Source: Bacteroidota bacterium | GTDB lineage: Bacteria; Bacteroidota; Bacteroidia; Bacteroidales; NBLH01 | DNA length: 64,000 nt | Reading direction: 5' to 3' | Assembly (NCBI GenBank): GCA_025361565.1 | Contig: JANYKN010000126.1 | Location: 124,001-188,000, forward strand | Shown: positions 19,543 through 31,381 of the stretch, piece by piece | Layout of the letters: every line of letters starts with the position of its first letter | How positions within the stretch are numbered: position 1 is the first letter of the stretch | Notes under the pieces: generated by a model | The model's database searches: none | Seen by the model: only the letters and a program-made list of their open reading frames with translations | What the model was told of the DNA's origin: nothing | Program-made: the position numbers and the translations under genes

Positions 19543-22500
19543 TTAAGTTCGCTTAACTTCAACAATATCGTAAGATTCAACAAAATCTCCAACTTGAATA
19601 TCACTGTATTTATCAATACTTAAACCACATTCAAATCCTTTTGATACATCTTTAACATCGTCTTTAAAACGTTTAAGTGTTCCTAAATTCCCTGAATAAA
19701 CAACAATTCCATCGCGAATTAAGCGGACCCTGGCATTTCTTACCATTTTCCCTTCTCTAACAATACATCCTGCAATGGTACCAACTTTGGTTATTTTAAA
19801 AACTTCCTGAACCTCAACCAATGAAGTGATTTCTTCTTTTGTTATTGGTGAAAGCATACCTGAAATTGAGTCCTGAATTTCATTTATTGCATCATAAATA
19901 ATTGAATACAAACGAATTTCAATTCCATCTTTTTCTGCTAACCTTCGGGCACTGATTGAAGGCCTAACTTGGAATCCAACAATAACAGCATCAGATGCCG
20001 CAGCTAACATTACATCTGTTTCTGCAATCTGACCAACTGCTTTATGTATTATATTTACTTGAACTTCTTCAGTTGATAGTTTCAATAAGCTGTCTGAAAG
20101 TGCCTCGATTGATCCATCAACGTCACCTTTTACAATAACATTGAGTTCTTGGAAGTTGCCAATTGCAAGCCTACGGCCAATTTCATCAAGTGTAATATGT
20201 TTGGTGGTTCGTAAATTTTGTTCACGCTGTAATTGTTCACGTTTGGTTGCAATTTCTCTTGCCTCACGGTCATTTGTCATTACATTAAGATTATCTCCCG
20301 CTTTTGGAGCACCATTCAACCCCAGAATAACACCTGGTTCTGATGGTCCAATTTCGTCAATCCTATTATTTCTTTCATTGTAAATAGCTTTAACTTTTCC
20401 AAAGTAGGAACCTGCTAAAACAGTATCACCAACTCTTAATGTTCCATTACTAATAAGCACTGTTGATACAAAACCACGACCTTTATCGAGTGATGATTCT
20501 ATAATGGTTCCAATTGCATTTTTATTTGGATTTGCTTTTAATTCAAGCATTTCTGCAGCAAGGAAGACTTCTTCCATTAATTTGTCAACATTAGCTCCTG
20601 TTTTAGCTGAAATATCTTTCGATTGGTATTTTCCACCCCAATCTTCAACCAAATAGTTCATCCCTGCTAATTCTTCTTTAATTTTTTCAGGATTTGAACT
20701 TTGCTTATCTACCTTGTTTATGGCGAAGATAATGGGAACATTAGCAGCAGCAGCATGATTTATTGCCTCAACCGTTTGTGGCATCACTTTATCATCAGCG
20801 GCAACTACAATAATAGCTAGGTCAGTTACTTGGGCTCCCCGTGCTCTCATCGCAGTAAATGCTTCGTGGCCTGGAGTATCAAGGAATGTTATCCTTCTAC
20901 CATCTTTTAATGTAACATTATAGGCACCAATGTGTTGAGTTATACCTCCAGCTTCACCTGCTATAATATTTGTGCTTCGGATATAATCGAGTAATGATGT
21001 TTTTCCATGATCTACGTGTCCCATCACAGTTACAATTGGTGGTCTGTACTGTAAACTTTCGGCTGTATCTTCATCTTCGGCAATAGCTTCCTGCAATTCA
21101 ACACTAACAAATTCAACCCGGTAGCCAAATTCTTCAGCTACTAACCCAATTGTCTCAGCGTCAAGTCTTTGATTTATTGAAACAAACATTCCAAGACTCA
21201 TACATGCCTGAATAATCTGATTTACAGACATATTCATCATGCCAGCCAACTCATTTGCCGTTACAAATTCTGTTACTTTGATTAAGTTTTGATCATCTGC
21301 AATTTCTTGCAATTTTGCCTGCTGCTTGGTTCTTATTTCTTCTCTTTTGTCCCTACGGTGTTTTACACCTTTGCTTTTTCCTCTAGTAGTTAAACGTGCG
21401 AGGGTTTCTTTGATTTGTTTTTGAACTTCGTCATTATCCACTTCATGTTTTGCAGGCCTTTTAAGTCTTTTTAATGGACTTGTGGCTACAATATTTGTTT
21501 TTTCTTTTGGCTTCAATGGATCAACCTTTGCAACTTCCGGAGCTAAAGGATCTTTCGCAATTCTACGTCTTTTTTTCTTCCTTGTTTTTTTAGGTTTGTC
21601 ACTGCTCGAAGCAATTAATTTTTTGCTGTCTGGCAATTCAATTTTACCTAATACGGTTGGCCCTGCAAGCTTTTGAATTTTGTGATGAAAAAGTTCATCT
21701 TTTTGAATGATTTGTGTAGGAACATCTTGATCAAATTCTTCCACTTCCTCATCTTCTTCAATTGTATCTTGTTCTGAAATCAGTGTTTTTTCAAAAGTAG
21801 ATTTTTCAATTCGATCTTTATGAAATTGATCTTTTTTCTCCTTTTCTTTTTTTAATCGTTCGTCCTTTTTCTCTTCTTTAGTTTTTCTTTTTGGACGGGT
21901 TCTTTGGTTAATTGAGCTTAAATCGATTCTCCCAACGACTTTAACTTCACTCTCTTGTTTTTCTGTTTCATTAATCACTTCTTCAATAAAGTCAATAACA
22001 TCATCTTTAACAAGATTTTCTACTTCTAACACTTCTGGTTCTATAACTTCTTCTTTAATTTGTTCAATGATTTCGACCTTTTTCTTTTTTTCTACTTTTT
22101 TATCAAGATCAATTTTTCCTATAATCTTTAGCCCGGATTCTTTTTTCTTTATAACAATTTTTTCAGGCTCCACTTCTTTAATTGGCTTTTCTTTAACAAT
22201 CAATGAATCAGTATCATATTCCTGATTTATTGATTTACTGCTAGAGTCTTTAACATGAATTACTGTATCATTTTCAGCCTGTTCATCTTCTTCAACTTCA
22301 GCTTCATCAAGAGTTACAGTTTCTTTGCGTGTTTTTAATACTCTTAAGGTAACTTTTTCTTTTTCTTTCCTTACCTCAATATCTTTGCTATATTCTTGAA
22401 TAAGAACATTATAGCATTCTGGAGATACCTTGGCATTTGGGTTCTCTTCTATCTGGAATCCTTTTTTGTGAAGAAATTCAACAATCGTTGAAAGTCCAAC

Positions 22501-22551
22501 ATTAAATTCCCTGGCTACCTTACTTAATCTTTTTGTTTCTGTAATTGACAT
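19543..22551 (-). CDS. infB: Translation initiation factor IF-2
   Basis: 1002 aa; [28 protein letters not shown] GTPase motifs; charged N-terminal extension. Confidence 0.98.
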   Translation of the reverse strand: MSITETKRLSKVAREFNVGLSTIVEFLHKKGFQIEENPNAKVSPECYNVLIQEYSKDIEVRKEKEKVTLRVLKTRKETVTLDEAEVEEDEQAENDTVIHVKDSSSKSINQEYDTDSLIVKEKPIKEVEPEKIVIKKKESGLKIIGKIDLDKKVEKKKKVEIIEQIKEEVIEPEVLEVENLVKDDVIDFIEEVINETEKQESEVKVVGRIDLSSINQRTRPKRKTKEEKKDERLKKEKEKKDQFHKDRIEKSTFEKTLISEQDTIEEDEEVEEFDQDVPTQIIQKDELFHHKIQKLAGPTVLGKIELPDSKKLIASSSDKPKKTRKKKRRRIAKDPLAPEVAKVDPLKPKEKTNIVATSPLKRLKRPAKHEVDNDEVQKQIKETLARLTTRGKSKGVKHRRDKREEIRTKQQAKLQEIADDQNLIKVTEFVTANELAGMMNMSVNQIIQACMSLGMFVSINQRLDAETIGLVAEEFGYRVEFVSVELQEAIAEDEDTAESLQYRPPIVTVMGHVDHGKTSLLDYIRSTNIIAGEAGGITQHIGAYNVTLKDGRRITFLDTPGHEAFTAMRARGAQVTDLAIIVVAADDKVMPQTVEAINHAAAANVPIIFAINKVDKQSSNPEKIKEELAGMNYLVEDWGGKYQSKDISAKTGANVDKLMEEVFLAAEMLELKANPNKNAIGTIIESSLDKGRGFVSTVLISNGTLRVGDTVLAGSYFGKVKAIYNERNNRIDEIGPSEPGVILGLNGAPKAGDNLNVMTNDREAREIATKREQLQREQNLRTTKHITLDEIGRRLAIGNFQELNVIVKGDVDGSIEALSDSLLKLSTEEVQVNIIHKAVGQIAETDVMLAAASDAVIVGFQVRPSISARRLAEKDGIEIRLYSIIYDAINEIQDSISGMLSPITKEEITSLVEVQEVFKITKVGTIAGCIVREGKMVRNARVRLIRDGIVVYSGNLGTLKRFKDDVKDVSKGFECGLSIDKYSDIQVGDFVESYDIVEVKRT

Positions 22552-22626
22552 ATTTTTGCTTACAATTTAAGAGTCTGTCTCTTGTATGATTGAATTTCAA
22601 TAAGCGGCTTAGATTTTCTTCACATA

Positions 22627-23862
22627 TTACTCAAATTCAGCTTTTAAAATTCCTCTAAGTTCTTTAATAGTTTCTTCTTCAAGATCTGTACGTTTTACAA
22701 GCTCTTCAATAGATAAACTTAGAACACTTTTGGCAGTATCACAGCCAATTGCTTTTAACTCATCAATTACCCATTGATCTATTTCGTCAACAAATTCGGT
22801 AATATCAACATCTTCATCTTCTTCATCAACATCTCTGTACACTTCGATTTCATATCCTGTAAGCAGGCCTGCAAGTTTAATGTTTAAGCCTCCTTTGCCA
22901 ATGGCTTTTGAAACTTCGGCAGGATCAAGAAAAACTTCAGCCTTTTTATGAACTTCATCTAGTTTTATAGAATTAATTCGTGCAGGGCTCAATGAACGGG
23001 TAATAAACAATTGGATATTATTTGTAAAATTAATAACATCAATGTTTTCATTCCTCAGTTCTCTTACAATTCCATGAATCCTTGAGCCTTTCATCCCAAC
23101 GCATGCACCAACAGGATCTATCCTGTCGTCATAAGATTCTACGGCAACTTTAGCTCTATCACCAGCAACCCTAACAATCTTTTTAATGGTAATTAATCCA
23201 TCATAAATTTCAGGGACTTCTAATTCAAATAATCTTTCGAGAAATGAAGGTGAAGTCCTTGACAAAACAATCATTGGATTGTTGTTTCTCATTTCCACTC
23301 TAGTAACAACTGCTCTCAGATTATCACCTTTCCGGTAGTAGTCCGATGGAATCTGCTCCTGTTTGGGCATGATTAGTTCATTACCTTCATCGTCAAGTAC
23401 TAAAATTTCTTTTTTCCAAACCTGATAGACTTCTCCGGTAACAATTTCCCCAATTTTATCTTTATATTTCAGATAAACATTGTCTTTTTCAAGTTCTAAA
23501 ATCCGTGAAGTTAGATTTTGCCTTAGGGCTACAATGGCTCTTCTTCCAAAATCAAGCAATTTGACTTCATCAGTAACTTCTTCGCCCACTTCATAATCCT
23601 TGTCAATTTTTTTTGCTTCAGTTATTGAAATCTGAAAATTAGGATCAGCAACTTCGCCGTCTTCGACAACTTCCCTATTTCGCCAAATTTCAAAATCTCC
23701 TTTATCGGTATTAATAATAATATCAAAATTATCATTAGAACCGAATTTTTTTAATAACATATTCCGAAAAACATCTTCGAGCACACTCATCATAGTTGCT
23801 CTGTCAATATTTTTTAACTCTTTAAATTCGGAAAAGGTCTCTATTAAATTTAAATTCTCCAT
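22627..23862 (-). CDS. nusA: Transcription termination/antitermination factor NusA
   Basis: S1/KH layout; DPVGACVGMKGSRI, ARINSIKLDEVHKKAEVFLDPAEVSKAIGKGGLNIKLA. Likely start ATG at 23862. Confidence 0.96.
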   Translation of the reverse strand: MENLNLIETFSEFKELKNIDRATMMSVLEDVFRNMLLKKFGSNDNFDIIINTDKGDFEIWRNREVVEDGEVADPNFQISITEAKKIDKDYEVGEEVTDEVKLLDFGRRAIVALRQNLTSRILELEKDNVYLKYKDKIGEIVTGEVYQVWKKEILVLDDEGNELIMPKQEQIPSDYYRKGDNLRAVVTRVEMRNNNPMIVLSRTSPSFLERLFELEVPEIYDGLITIKKIVRVAGDRAKVAVESYDDRIDPVGACVGMKGSRIHGIVRELRNENIDVINFTNNIQLFITRSLSPARINSIKLDEVHKKAEVFLDPAEVSKAIGKGGLNIKLAGLLTGYEIEVYRDVDEEDEDVDITEFVDEIDQWVIDELKAIGCDTAKSVLSLSIEELVKRTDLEEETIKELRGILKAEFE

Positions 23863-23886
23863 CGTATTCACGTTTTGAAGCAAAGG

Positions 23887-24372
23887 TTAAAAAGAAGGTG
23901 CCAATTTAGCTTTTCTAATTTCACTGTTTTGTACCTTGATTATTTCTTCAACTTCTGATTTTTTCTTTTTACCTTCTTCTTTTATTTTTTTAGTATTTGA
24001 AATTTCTATGAAATTCAGTTGTTTTGAATCTTCTGAAAGAATAACATTTTTTAAGCATCCCTTAACAGTTTTTCCATCTTTAAGATGGATTTCAACTTCC
24101 CTGTTTATATTTTTAATGTATTGTAAAGGCAAAATAAATGGTTGTCCAATTCCATATGAAGATACTTCGAGTTGATAGTCTTCTTCGTCCCTATCGAAAT
24201 TGCTTTCGATTAACCTGTTTATTTTAACACATTCATCAATATTAACACCTGCAATTGAGTCAAGTACTATTTTGATATTATTTGAATTACTAATCTGAAT
24301 ATCAACGAGAACTGTGCCTGTGCCTTCAATTCCACTGTCAACTAATTGTTTTAAATTTTCTTTGTTTATCAT
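23887..24372 (-). CDS. rimP: Ribosome maturation factor RimP
   Basis: Position upstream of nusA; size; VSSYGIGQPFILPLQY region. ATG at 24372 preferred over TTG at 24378. Confidence 0.88.
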   Translation of the reverse strand: MINKENLKQLVDSGIEGTGTVLVDIQISNSNNIKIVLDSIAGVNIDECVKINRLIESNFDRDEEDYQLEVSSYGIGQPFILPLQYIKNINREVEIHLKDGKTVKGCLKNVILSEDSKQLNFIEISNTKKIKEEGKKKKSEVEEIIKVQNSEIRKAKLAPSF

Positions 24373-24389
24373 TAGCAATCTAATAAAAT

Positions 24390-24407
24390 AGGGGACTCTA
24401 GTCCCCT
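24390..24407 (-). promoter_or_regulatory. Terminator-like hairpin in the rimP-nusA-infB leader (candidate attenuator)
   Basis: AGGGGACT CT AGTCCCCT palindrome about 18 nt upstream of the rimP ATG; minus-strand exit reads TATTTTATT. Confidence 0.45.
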
Positions 24408-24866
24408 TTTATTTTTCTGTTCACGGCTGCGAAATTACGCAATAATCCTTAATACTCAAAATAATAACCAAAAAAAACTCGTATTTCGATATTTTTATCA
24501 ATTATTTATGATATAATCAACAATTAATGTTAAGTTTGAATAGAAGATAATAAGCTCTGCATCCAGGTATGTACTATTTAATCAGTTTGTTGTGAAAGAT
24601 ACTCCTTAACTATGTTTTAAATTTTAACCTGCAAATTATTTTGCAAAAGTTTGGAACAGTTTTTTTATTAATGAAAATACTTATGATTATTGACCATTTT
24701 TTCAGAGATTTTGAAATAGGTTAATGTAATTTTTTAATATATAATTATCTGTGGATTATCGATAAAATTAATCCTTATCATTTAAGCGAAATATCAAATT
24801 TTTCAATTTTAATGGTTAAAACCAAAATATAGAGTTGATTAAGAAGTTAATAATTTAAATTCAATT

Positions 24867-26111
24867 ATGCAGAATAAGAAAAAAATAATTAACGATCCAA
24901 TTTATGGTTTTATTCAGATTCCATCTGAATTCATTTTCGATCTTATTCAACATCCTATATTCCAACGTCTTAGAAGAATTAAACAATTGGGTTTAACCTA
25001 TTATGTCTATCCGGGTGCAACACATACTCGTTTTCAGCATGTATTGGGGGCAAGCCATTTGATGAAGGATGCATTGAATATATTGAAACTTAAAGGACAC
25101 CAAATTAGTGATGATGAAGTAGAGGCTTCAGTTGTTGCCATTCTTCTTCATGATTTGGGACATGGGCCTTTTTCACATACACTTGAGAGCAGCTTTTTTA
25201 GCCATATTTCACACGAACAGGTGTCTCTGAGTTTTATGGATGTTTTGAATAAAGAATTTTCAGGCAAATTAAGCATGGCAATTGATATATTTACTGGCAA
25301 ATATCACAAGAAATATCTTCATCAATTGGTTTCAAGCCAGCTTGATATGGATAGGTTGGACTATTTAAAACGAGATAGCTATTATACGGGTGTAACTGAG
25401 GGAATTGTTGGTTCGGAAAGAATCATTAAAATGCTAAATGTTTTTGATAATGAATTGGTTATTGAAGAAAAGGGCATTTATTCAATTGAAAAATTTTTAA
25501 TAGCCCGTCGATTAATGTATTGGCAGGTTTATTTGCACAAAACGGTTATCGCATCTGAACAGATGTTGATAAAGCTGATCAAAAGGGCTAAATTTATTTA
25601 TCGGTCAGGAATGCATTTGTTTTTGACCCCAGCTTTGGAATATTTTTTTAGTAATGATATTAATGATCTTAGTTTAATAAATGCGAAAATTTCAGGACAA
25701 TTCCCTCTTGATGTTTTTTCAAGACTAGATGATTTTGATTTAATTACATGTATAAAAGAATGGCAATACACTGATGATATGATACTTTCATATATGAGTA
25801 AAAGTTTAATTAATCGAGATTTATTTAAAGTTATGATTCAAGGTAAACCATTTGATGAAGATGAAATAGTTAAAATAAAAGTAAAGATTTTGTCTAAATT
25901 CATGATTTCTGAAAATGATTTGGAATATTTTGTCATTGTTGACTCAATTAAAAATAATGCATATAGTAAAAACCTGGAAGAAAGAATAAATATATTAGGA
26001 AAAGACAATTTAATTGAAGACATTGCAGTAGCATCAGATGTTTCAAATATTTCAGCACTTTCTCAAATTGTAAAGAAGTTTTTTATTTGTCATCCAGCTC
26101 TTATACCATAA
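24867..26111 (+). CDS. HD domain-containing phosphohydrolase (dGTPase-like)
   Basis: HTRFQHVLG and LLHDLGHGPFSHTLE HD motifs, DMDRLDYLKRDSYYTGV. Confidence 0.88.
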   Translation: MQNKKKIINDPIYGFIQIPSEFIFDLIQHPIFQRLRRIKQLGLTYYVYPGATHTRFQHVLGASHLMKDALNILKLKGHQISDDEVEASVVAILLHDLGHGPFSHTLESSFFSHISHEQVSLSFMDVLNKEFSGKLSMAIDIFTGKYHKKYLHQLVSSQLDMDRLDYLKRDSYYTGVTEGIVGSERIIKMLNVFDNELVIEEKGIYSIEKFLIARRLMYWQVYLHKTVIASEQMLIKLIKRAKFIYRSGMHLFLTPALEYFFSNDINDLSLINAKISGQFPLDVFSRLDDFDLITCIKEWQYTDDMILSYMSKSLINRDLFKVMIQGKPFDEDEIVKIKVKILSKFMISENDLEYFVIVDSIKNNAYSKNLEERINILGKDNLIEDIAVASDVSNISALSQIVKKFFICHPALIP

Positions 26112-26229
26112 TTTATTGAAAAACTGCAATCTGTTTTTTTGATGTAAAATTGCAAATTGCGGATAAGATGAAATAAAAAAATGAAATAAATAATTAAATA
26201 TTATTAGTTTTGCAAAAATTTTTTCATAA

Positions 26230-27270
26230 ATGAGATTTACAGCACATACAATTGCAAATTTTCTTGGGGGCACAGTAGAAGGTAATTCTGAGGTTGAAGT
26301 AACAGGGGTTTCCAAGATTGAGGAAGGTGTATCTGGAACTTTATCCTTTCTTGCAAACCCCAAATATGAAAATTATCTTTATACTACAAAATCTTCAATA
26401 GTTTTAGTCAATCAGGAACTTAAACTAAATAAACCAGTTGGATGCACCATAGTTAGAGTGGATGATGCTTATAAAGCATTTGCAAGTTTATTGGAATTAT
26501 ATCAACAGTCAAAATCTGAGCCAGTAGGTATTGATAAAATGTCGAGTATCGATGATACTGCGCAAATTGGTGAAAATGTTTATATCGGAACGTTTAGCGT
26601 TATTTCAAAAAATGCAAAAATAGGTAATAACGTAAAAATTTATCCTCAGGTATATATTGGTAATAATGTTGTTGTTGACGATTTTACAATTTTATATTCT
26701 GGTGTGAAAATATACGAAGACTGCAAAATTGGTAAAAATTGCGTGATTCATTCGGGAGTCGTTTTAGGTGCCGATGGTTTTGGGTTTGCTCCGCAAGAGA
26801 ATGATGAACACAAAAAAGTACCCCAGGTTGGAAATGTTGTAATTGAAGATTATGTTGAAATCGGTTCAAATACTACAATTGATAGAGCAACCATGGGTTC
26901 TACTATAATTAGAAAAGGAGCAAAATTAGATAATTTGATACAAATTGCCCATAATGTTGAAATAGGGGAGCGAACTTTCATTGCAGCTCAAACAGGAGTT
27001 GCTGGATCAACAAAAATTGGCAAAAATTGTCTGGTTGGCGGACAGGTCGGGTTTTCCGGACATATACAGATTGCTGATGAAGTAAAAATTGGCGCTCAAT
27101 CAGGTATTCAATCAAGTATAAAAGAAAAAGGTGCCGTGCTTCAAGGTGCTCCGGCAATTAGTCTGATGAATTTTCAGAAATCTACAATTGTTTTTAAATC
27201 CTTACCGGAATTAAGACAAGAGATTATCAGGTTAAGAAACGAAGTTGAACAATTAAAAAAAAGGACTTAA
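26230..27270 (+). CDS. lpxD: UDP-3-O-(3-hydroxyacyl)glucosamine N-acyltransferase
   Basis: Hexapeptide repeats, [29 protein letters not shown]. Confidence 0.96.
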   Translation: MRFTAHTIANFLGGTVEGNSEVEVTGVSKIEEGVSGTLSFLANPKYENYLYTTKSSIVLVNQELKLNKPVGCTIVRVDDAYKAFASLLELYQQSKSEPVGIDKMSSIDDTAQIGENVYIGTFSVISKNAKIGNNVKIYPQVYIGNNVVVDDFTILYSGVKIYEDCKIGKNCVIHSGVVLGADGFGFAPQENDEHKKVPQVGNVVIEDYVEIGSNTTIDRATMGSTIIRKGAKLDNLIQIAHNVEIGERTFIAAQTGVAGSTKIGKNCLVGGQVGFSGHIQIADEVKIGAQSGIQSSIKEKGAVLQGAPAISLMNFQKSTIVFKSLPELRQEIIRLRNEVEQLKKRT

Positions 27271-27319
27271 AAAATAAAGCATTCCTGATCTATGGGATTG
27301 CATTTAAACCAAATATAAA

Positions 27320-28714
27320 ATGGCAGAGAAACAAAGAACTATTGCAAAGGCTGTAAGTCTTAACGGAATTGGATTACATACTGGACTTAATGTGCAAATC
27401 ACATTTAAGCCTGCACCCGAAAACCATGGTTATGTATTTCAGCGGGTTGATTTGGATAATAAACCAACCATTCGTGCAATGGTTGAAAATGTAGTGGATA
27501 CCTCCAGAAGTACTGTAATTGCAGAGAATGGCGCTCGTGTTGGAACAATTGAACATGTTTTGTCTGCTGCATACGGAATGGGTGTAGACAATCTTCTTAT
27601 TGAAATCAATGCTCCAGAAACCCCGATTTTAGATGGAAGTGCAAAACCATATGTTGATGCAATGCTTGAAGTAGGGATTGTTGAGCAAGAAGCAAATAAA
27701 GATTTTTTTGTAGTCACAAATAATATCAACTATTCCGACGAAGAAAATGGTATTGAACTTATGACTTTCCCAGACGATAATTTCAGTATTAATGTTATGA
27801 TAGACTATAATTCGTCTGTTCTTGGAAATCAATATGCAACTTTGAATTCTTTGAATGAATACAAAGATGAAATAGCTGGTTGTAAAACTTTTGTTTTTTT
27901 AAGGGAATTGGAATTTTTACTCAAAAACAACCTTATTAAAGGCGGAAGTTTAGATAACGCTATTGTAATTATAGAAAAAGAAACAACACAAGACGAGCTG
28001 AACAGGCTTGCCGATATTTTCAACAAGCCTAGAGTCCCTGTGAAATCAAGAGGAATATTGAACAATGAAGACTTGATTTTTGCAAATGAACCTGCACGTC
28101 ATAAATTATTGGACTTGCTTGGCGATTTGGCTTTGATTGGCTCACCTATAAAAGGGAAAATATTAGCAACCAGACCAGGACACGCTTCAAATGTTGAATT
28201 TGCAAAAAAAATTAAACGAATTATTAAAAAGGTAAGATCGAAAAATAATCCTCCTCTTTATGATGCTAATTCGCCATCTGTGTTAACAATCAATCAGATT
28301 AAAAATATACTGCCTCACCGTCCACCTTTTTTATTGGTTGACAAAATATTGAAATTAGATAGCCTGGAAGTAATTGGTTTAAAGAATGTTACGATGAATG
28401 AAACATTCTTTGCTGGACATTTCCCTGAAGAACCTGTTATGCCAGGTGTTTTGATTATTGAAGCTATGGCACAGGTAGGCGGAATTCTTGTTTTAAGTAC
28501 GGTTCCCGATCCTGAAAATTATCTAACCTATTTTATGAAAATGGATAAGGTGAAATTTAAAAGAAAGGTATTTCCAGGTGATTCACTGATATTTAAGCTG
28601 GAATTAACTTCGCCTATACGCAGAGGCATAGCAAATATGAAAGGCCAAGCATTTGTTGGTGAACATTTGGTTGCTGAAGGAGAATTCATGGCACAAATTT
28701 CTAAAGACAAATAA
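27320..28714 (+). CDS. lpxC/fabZ: Bifunctional UDP-3-O-acyl-N-acetylglucosamine deacetylase / (3R)-hydroxyacyl-ACP dehydratase (LpxC-FabZ fusion)
   Basis: LpxC part: SLNGIGLHTG, TIEHVLSA, DGSAKPY. FabZ part: ILPHRPPFLLVDKI, GHFPEEPVMPGVLIIEAMAQ. Confidence 0.96.
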   Translation: MAEKQRTIAKAVSLNGIGLHTGLNVQITFKPAPENHGYVFQRVDLDNKPTIRAMVENVVDTSRSTVIAENGARVGTIEHVLSAAYGMGVDNLLIEINAPETPILDGSAKPYVDAMLEVGIVEQEANKDFFVVTNNINYSDEENGIELMTFPDDNFSINVMIDYNSSVLGNQYATLNSLNEYKDEIAGCKTFVFLRELEFLLKNNLIKGGSLDNAIVIIEKETTQDELNRLADIFNKPRVPVKSRGILNNEDLIFANEPARHKLLDLLGDLALIGSPIKGKILATRPGHASNVEFAKKIKRIIKKVRSKNNPPLYDANSPSVLTINQIKNILPHRPPFLLVDKILKLDSLEVIGLKNVTMNETFFAGHFPEEPVMPGVLIIEAMAQVGGILVLSTVPDPENYLTYFMKMDKVKFKRKVFPGDSLIFKLELTSPIRRGIANMKGQAFVGEHLVAEGEFMAQISKDK

Positions 28715-28717
28715 ACT

Positions 28718-29506
28718 ATGATTCAACCATTAGCATATATTCATCCAGAAGCTAAAATAGCAAAAAACGTTGTAATTGAACCTTTTGCTTCAATTAGTAA
28801 GGATGTTGAAATAGGAGAAGGTACTTGGATTGGATCAAATGTAACCATTATGGACGGTGCCCGGATTGGGAAAAATTGCAGAATTTTTCCTGGAGCTGTT
28901 ATATCTGCTATACCTCAGGATTTGAAATTTGCAGGTGAAGTAACTACTGCCGAAATTGGGGACAATACAACCGTTCGCGAATGTGCTACTATCAATAGGG
29001 GAACAAAAGCAAGAGGCAAAACTACTGTTGGAAGTGGTTGCTTGTTAATGGCTTATGTTCATATTGGACACGATTGTGAAGTACGGAATAATATAATTAT
29101 TGGTAATGCTTCACAAATTGCCGGTGAAGTAATAATTGACAATCATGCAATTCTAAGTAGTTCAGTTTTAGTTCATCAGTTCAGTAGAATTGGATGCCAT
29201 GTAATGATTTCGGGTGGAGCTTTAGTTAGAAAAGATGTGCCACCATATGCTATGGCTGCGCATGAACCTTTAACTTATGTTGGGATTAATACTGTAGGCC
29301 TGAGACGTAGGCAGTTTACATCAGAAAGAATTGGAGAAATTCAAGCCACCTATCGTTTACTTTATGCAGGTGGTTTAAATTTTACAAATGCATTGATTGA
29401 AATTGAATCTAAAATACCCCAATCTGAGGAACGAGATGAAATTATAAATTTCGTACGTAATTCAAAAAGGGGAATTATGAAAGGAAATACATCAATGCAT
29501 GATTAA
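28718..29506 (+). CDS. lpxA: Acyl-ACP--UDP-N-acetylglucosamine O-acyltransferase
   Basis: Left-handed beta-helix hexapeptides; IHPEAKI, TTVRECATINRGT, MAYVHIGHDC, GLRRRQF. Confidence 0.96.
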   Translation: MIQPLAYIHPEAKIAKNVVIEPFASISKDVEIGEGTWIGSNVTIMDGARIGKNCRIFPGAVISAIPQDLKFAGEVTTAEIGDNTTVRECATINRGTKARGKTTVGSGCLLMAYVHIGHDCEVRNNIIIGNASQIAGEVIIDNHAILSSSVLVHQFSRIGCHVMISGGALVRKDVPPYAMAAHEPLTYVGINTVGLRRRQFTSERIGEIQATYRLLYAGGLNFTNALIEIESKIPQSEERDEIINFVRNSKRGIMKGNTSMHD

Positions 29507-29529
29507 ATAATTGCTTATTTTTTTATTTT

Positions 29530-30579
29530 TCAAGGATTTAAAAATGCATTCCAACCCTGCGAGTTTAATGGAATTATTTTACCATTACTAACCTCAAGAT
29601 TCATACCCTCTTCCTTTTCAGTGAAATAACCGATGGCTGTGATATCTGGATTTGATTTAATTTTTTGAAAATCAGAAGGTTTTACCGAGAATAATAATTC
29701 ATAATCCTCACCTCCGTTCAAAGCACAAATTAGAGGTTCTAGTCCAAATTCATTTGCCAGTTCAATTGTTTGATCAGCAATAGGTATTTTATCTTCAAAT
29801 ATTCTACACCCTTTATCGGAATTTATACTTAAATGAATAGCTTCAGAAGATAAACCGTCTGAAATATCTATCATTGAAGTTGGGACAATACCATTTTCCT
29901 TAAAGTAATTTATGATATCGACTCTTGCCTGTGGTCGCAGTTGACGTTGAAGGAGATAATCATAACCACTAAGATCCGGTTGAATAAGAGGGTCTGATTT
30001 GTAAATTTTATTTTCGCGTTCAAGTAATTGAAGTCCCATGTATGCTGAACCTAAATCGCCGGTTACGCATAAGATATCTTTGACATTGGCACCCGAACGA
30101 TAAACGACATTTTCTTTTTCAACACCTCCTATTGCGGTAATGCTAATGAATAAACCTTTTACCGATGAAGAAGTATCACCTCCAACTAAATCAACTCCAT
30201 AATCTTTGCAGGCAATATGAATACCTTTATATAATTCCTCAATGGCTTCTAATCCAAAACGGTTTGAAACTGCAAAAGAAACCAGGATTTGTCTTGGCTT
30301 AGCGTTCATTGCTGCAATATCAGAAATATTAACTGTAACAGCCTTGTAGCCAAGATGCATAAGTGGAGTATAAGCCAGATTAAAATGAACACCTTCTAAC
30401 AATAGGTCGGTTGTTACAACTATTTGTTCTGAATTATAATTTAAAACCGCAGCATCGTCTCCTACACCTTTAATACTCTGTTTGTTGATAAGTTTCAGGT
30501 CTTTTGTAAGTTTATTTATTAGTCCAAATTCACCTAATTCGGAAAGTTCTGTTGTTATAATTTCTTTATTTTCACTCAT
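29530..30579 (-). CDS. thiL: Thiamine-monophosphate kinase
   Basis: ELGEFGLI, GVGDDAAVL, DLLLEGVHF, GDTSSS, MIDISDGLSSE, GGEDYELLF. Confidence 0.95.
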   Translation of the reverse strand: MSENKEIITTELSELGEFGLINKLTKDLKLINKQSIKGVGDDAAVLNYNSEQIVVTTDLLLEGVHFNLAYTPLMHLGYKAVTVNISDIAAMNAKPRQILVSFAVSNRFGLEAIEELYKGIHIACKDYGVDLVGGDTSSSVKGLFISITAIGGVEKENVVYRSGANVKDILCVTGDLGSAYMGLQLLERENKIYKSDPLIQPDLSGYDYLLQRQLRPQARVDIINYFKENGIVPTSMIDISDGLSSEAIHLSINSDKGCRIFEDKIPIADQTIELANEFGLEPLICALNGGEDYELLFSVKPSDFQKIKSNPDITAIGYFTEKEEGMNLEVSNGKIIPLNSQGWNAFLNP

Positions 30580-30878
30580 GTAGTCAATTTTATAGCTCGC
30601 AAAATTAAGAAGTTTATATAAACCATTATTATTTTTTAATAATTTCTTTAAGTTTTAACTATTTTTGCAGTTCAATTAATGGAAGTATTTGGATACACTT
30701 ATAACTAGAAATGGTAATCAAGATTAATTATATAAATAGTATAAGATTGATAATGTTAGTTTTAAGTTTAACATATCTTTTCATGAACTTTGTTAAAGTC
30801 AAAGAATTGTAAAATTTCACTTATATCAAATCGAAATAAGTTAAAGAATAGAAATCTATTAATCAAATTATTACACCC

Positions 30879-31319
30879 GTGAGAAAATTTATTTTAGCAA
30901 GTTTAACTTTTTTTGTTTTTTTATCGGTAAAAGGACAGAATACACGCCTTGAAATATCACAATTAGGTGTTTTTAGTAGTAACGACCTTGGTCAGTCCAA
31001 GGTTTATATCAATCAGGAAAGCCAATTAAATGAAATCGTTGTAGCTAAAACACAAACACAAAAAGAATCCGAGGTTTGGAGTGTTCAAATTTATCAAGGT
31101 TCAGGAAAAAATGCTAGAGGTATTGCTTCTGCCACGATAAATGGTTTTAAAAGCAAATATGGCGATATTGAAGCCAGGTTGCTTTATCCATCACCATATT
31201 TCAAGGTGACGGTAGGTAATTTCAAAACAAGAATTGAAGCAGAGAGTTTCAGGAGAAAAATATTGAATGAATATCCAAACTCAAGAGTAGAATCTGCAGT
31301 AAATTCGAAAGACAATTAA
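30879..31319 (+). CDS. Secreted SPOR-domain-like protein
   Basis: GTG start, signal peptide; WSVQIYQGS...YFKVTVGNFKTRIEAESFRRKI resembles a SPOR domain. Confidence 0.75.
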   Translation: MRKFILASLTFFVFLSVKGQNTRLEISQLGVFSSNDLGQSKVYINQESQLNEIVVAKTQTQKESEVWSVQIYQGSGKNARGIASATINGFKSKYGDIEARLLYPSPYFKVTVGNFKTRIEAESFRRKILNEYPNSRVESAVNSKDN

Positions 31320-31381
31320 AGGAATAAATGGAATTTCATTTCTTTTAATTTAAATTAGTTCAAGATCTTAACAATTAATAA

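Noticed and set aside
26052-26363. Minus-strand ORF spanning the HD gene end and lpxD start
   Set aside because: Overlaps two confident plus-strand genes and has no recognisable features.
27374-28065. Overlapping minus-strand ORFs within lpxC/fabZ
   Set aside because: Antisense shadows of a motif-rich conserved gene.
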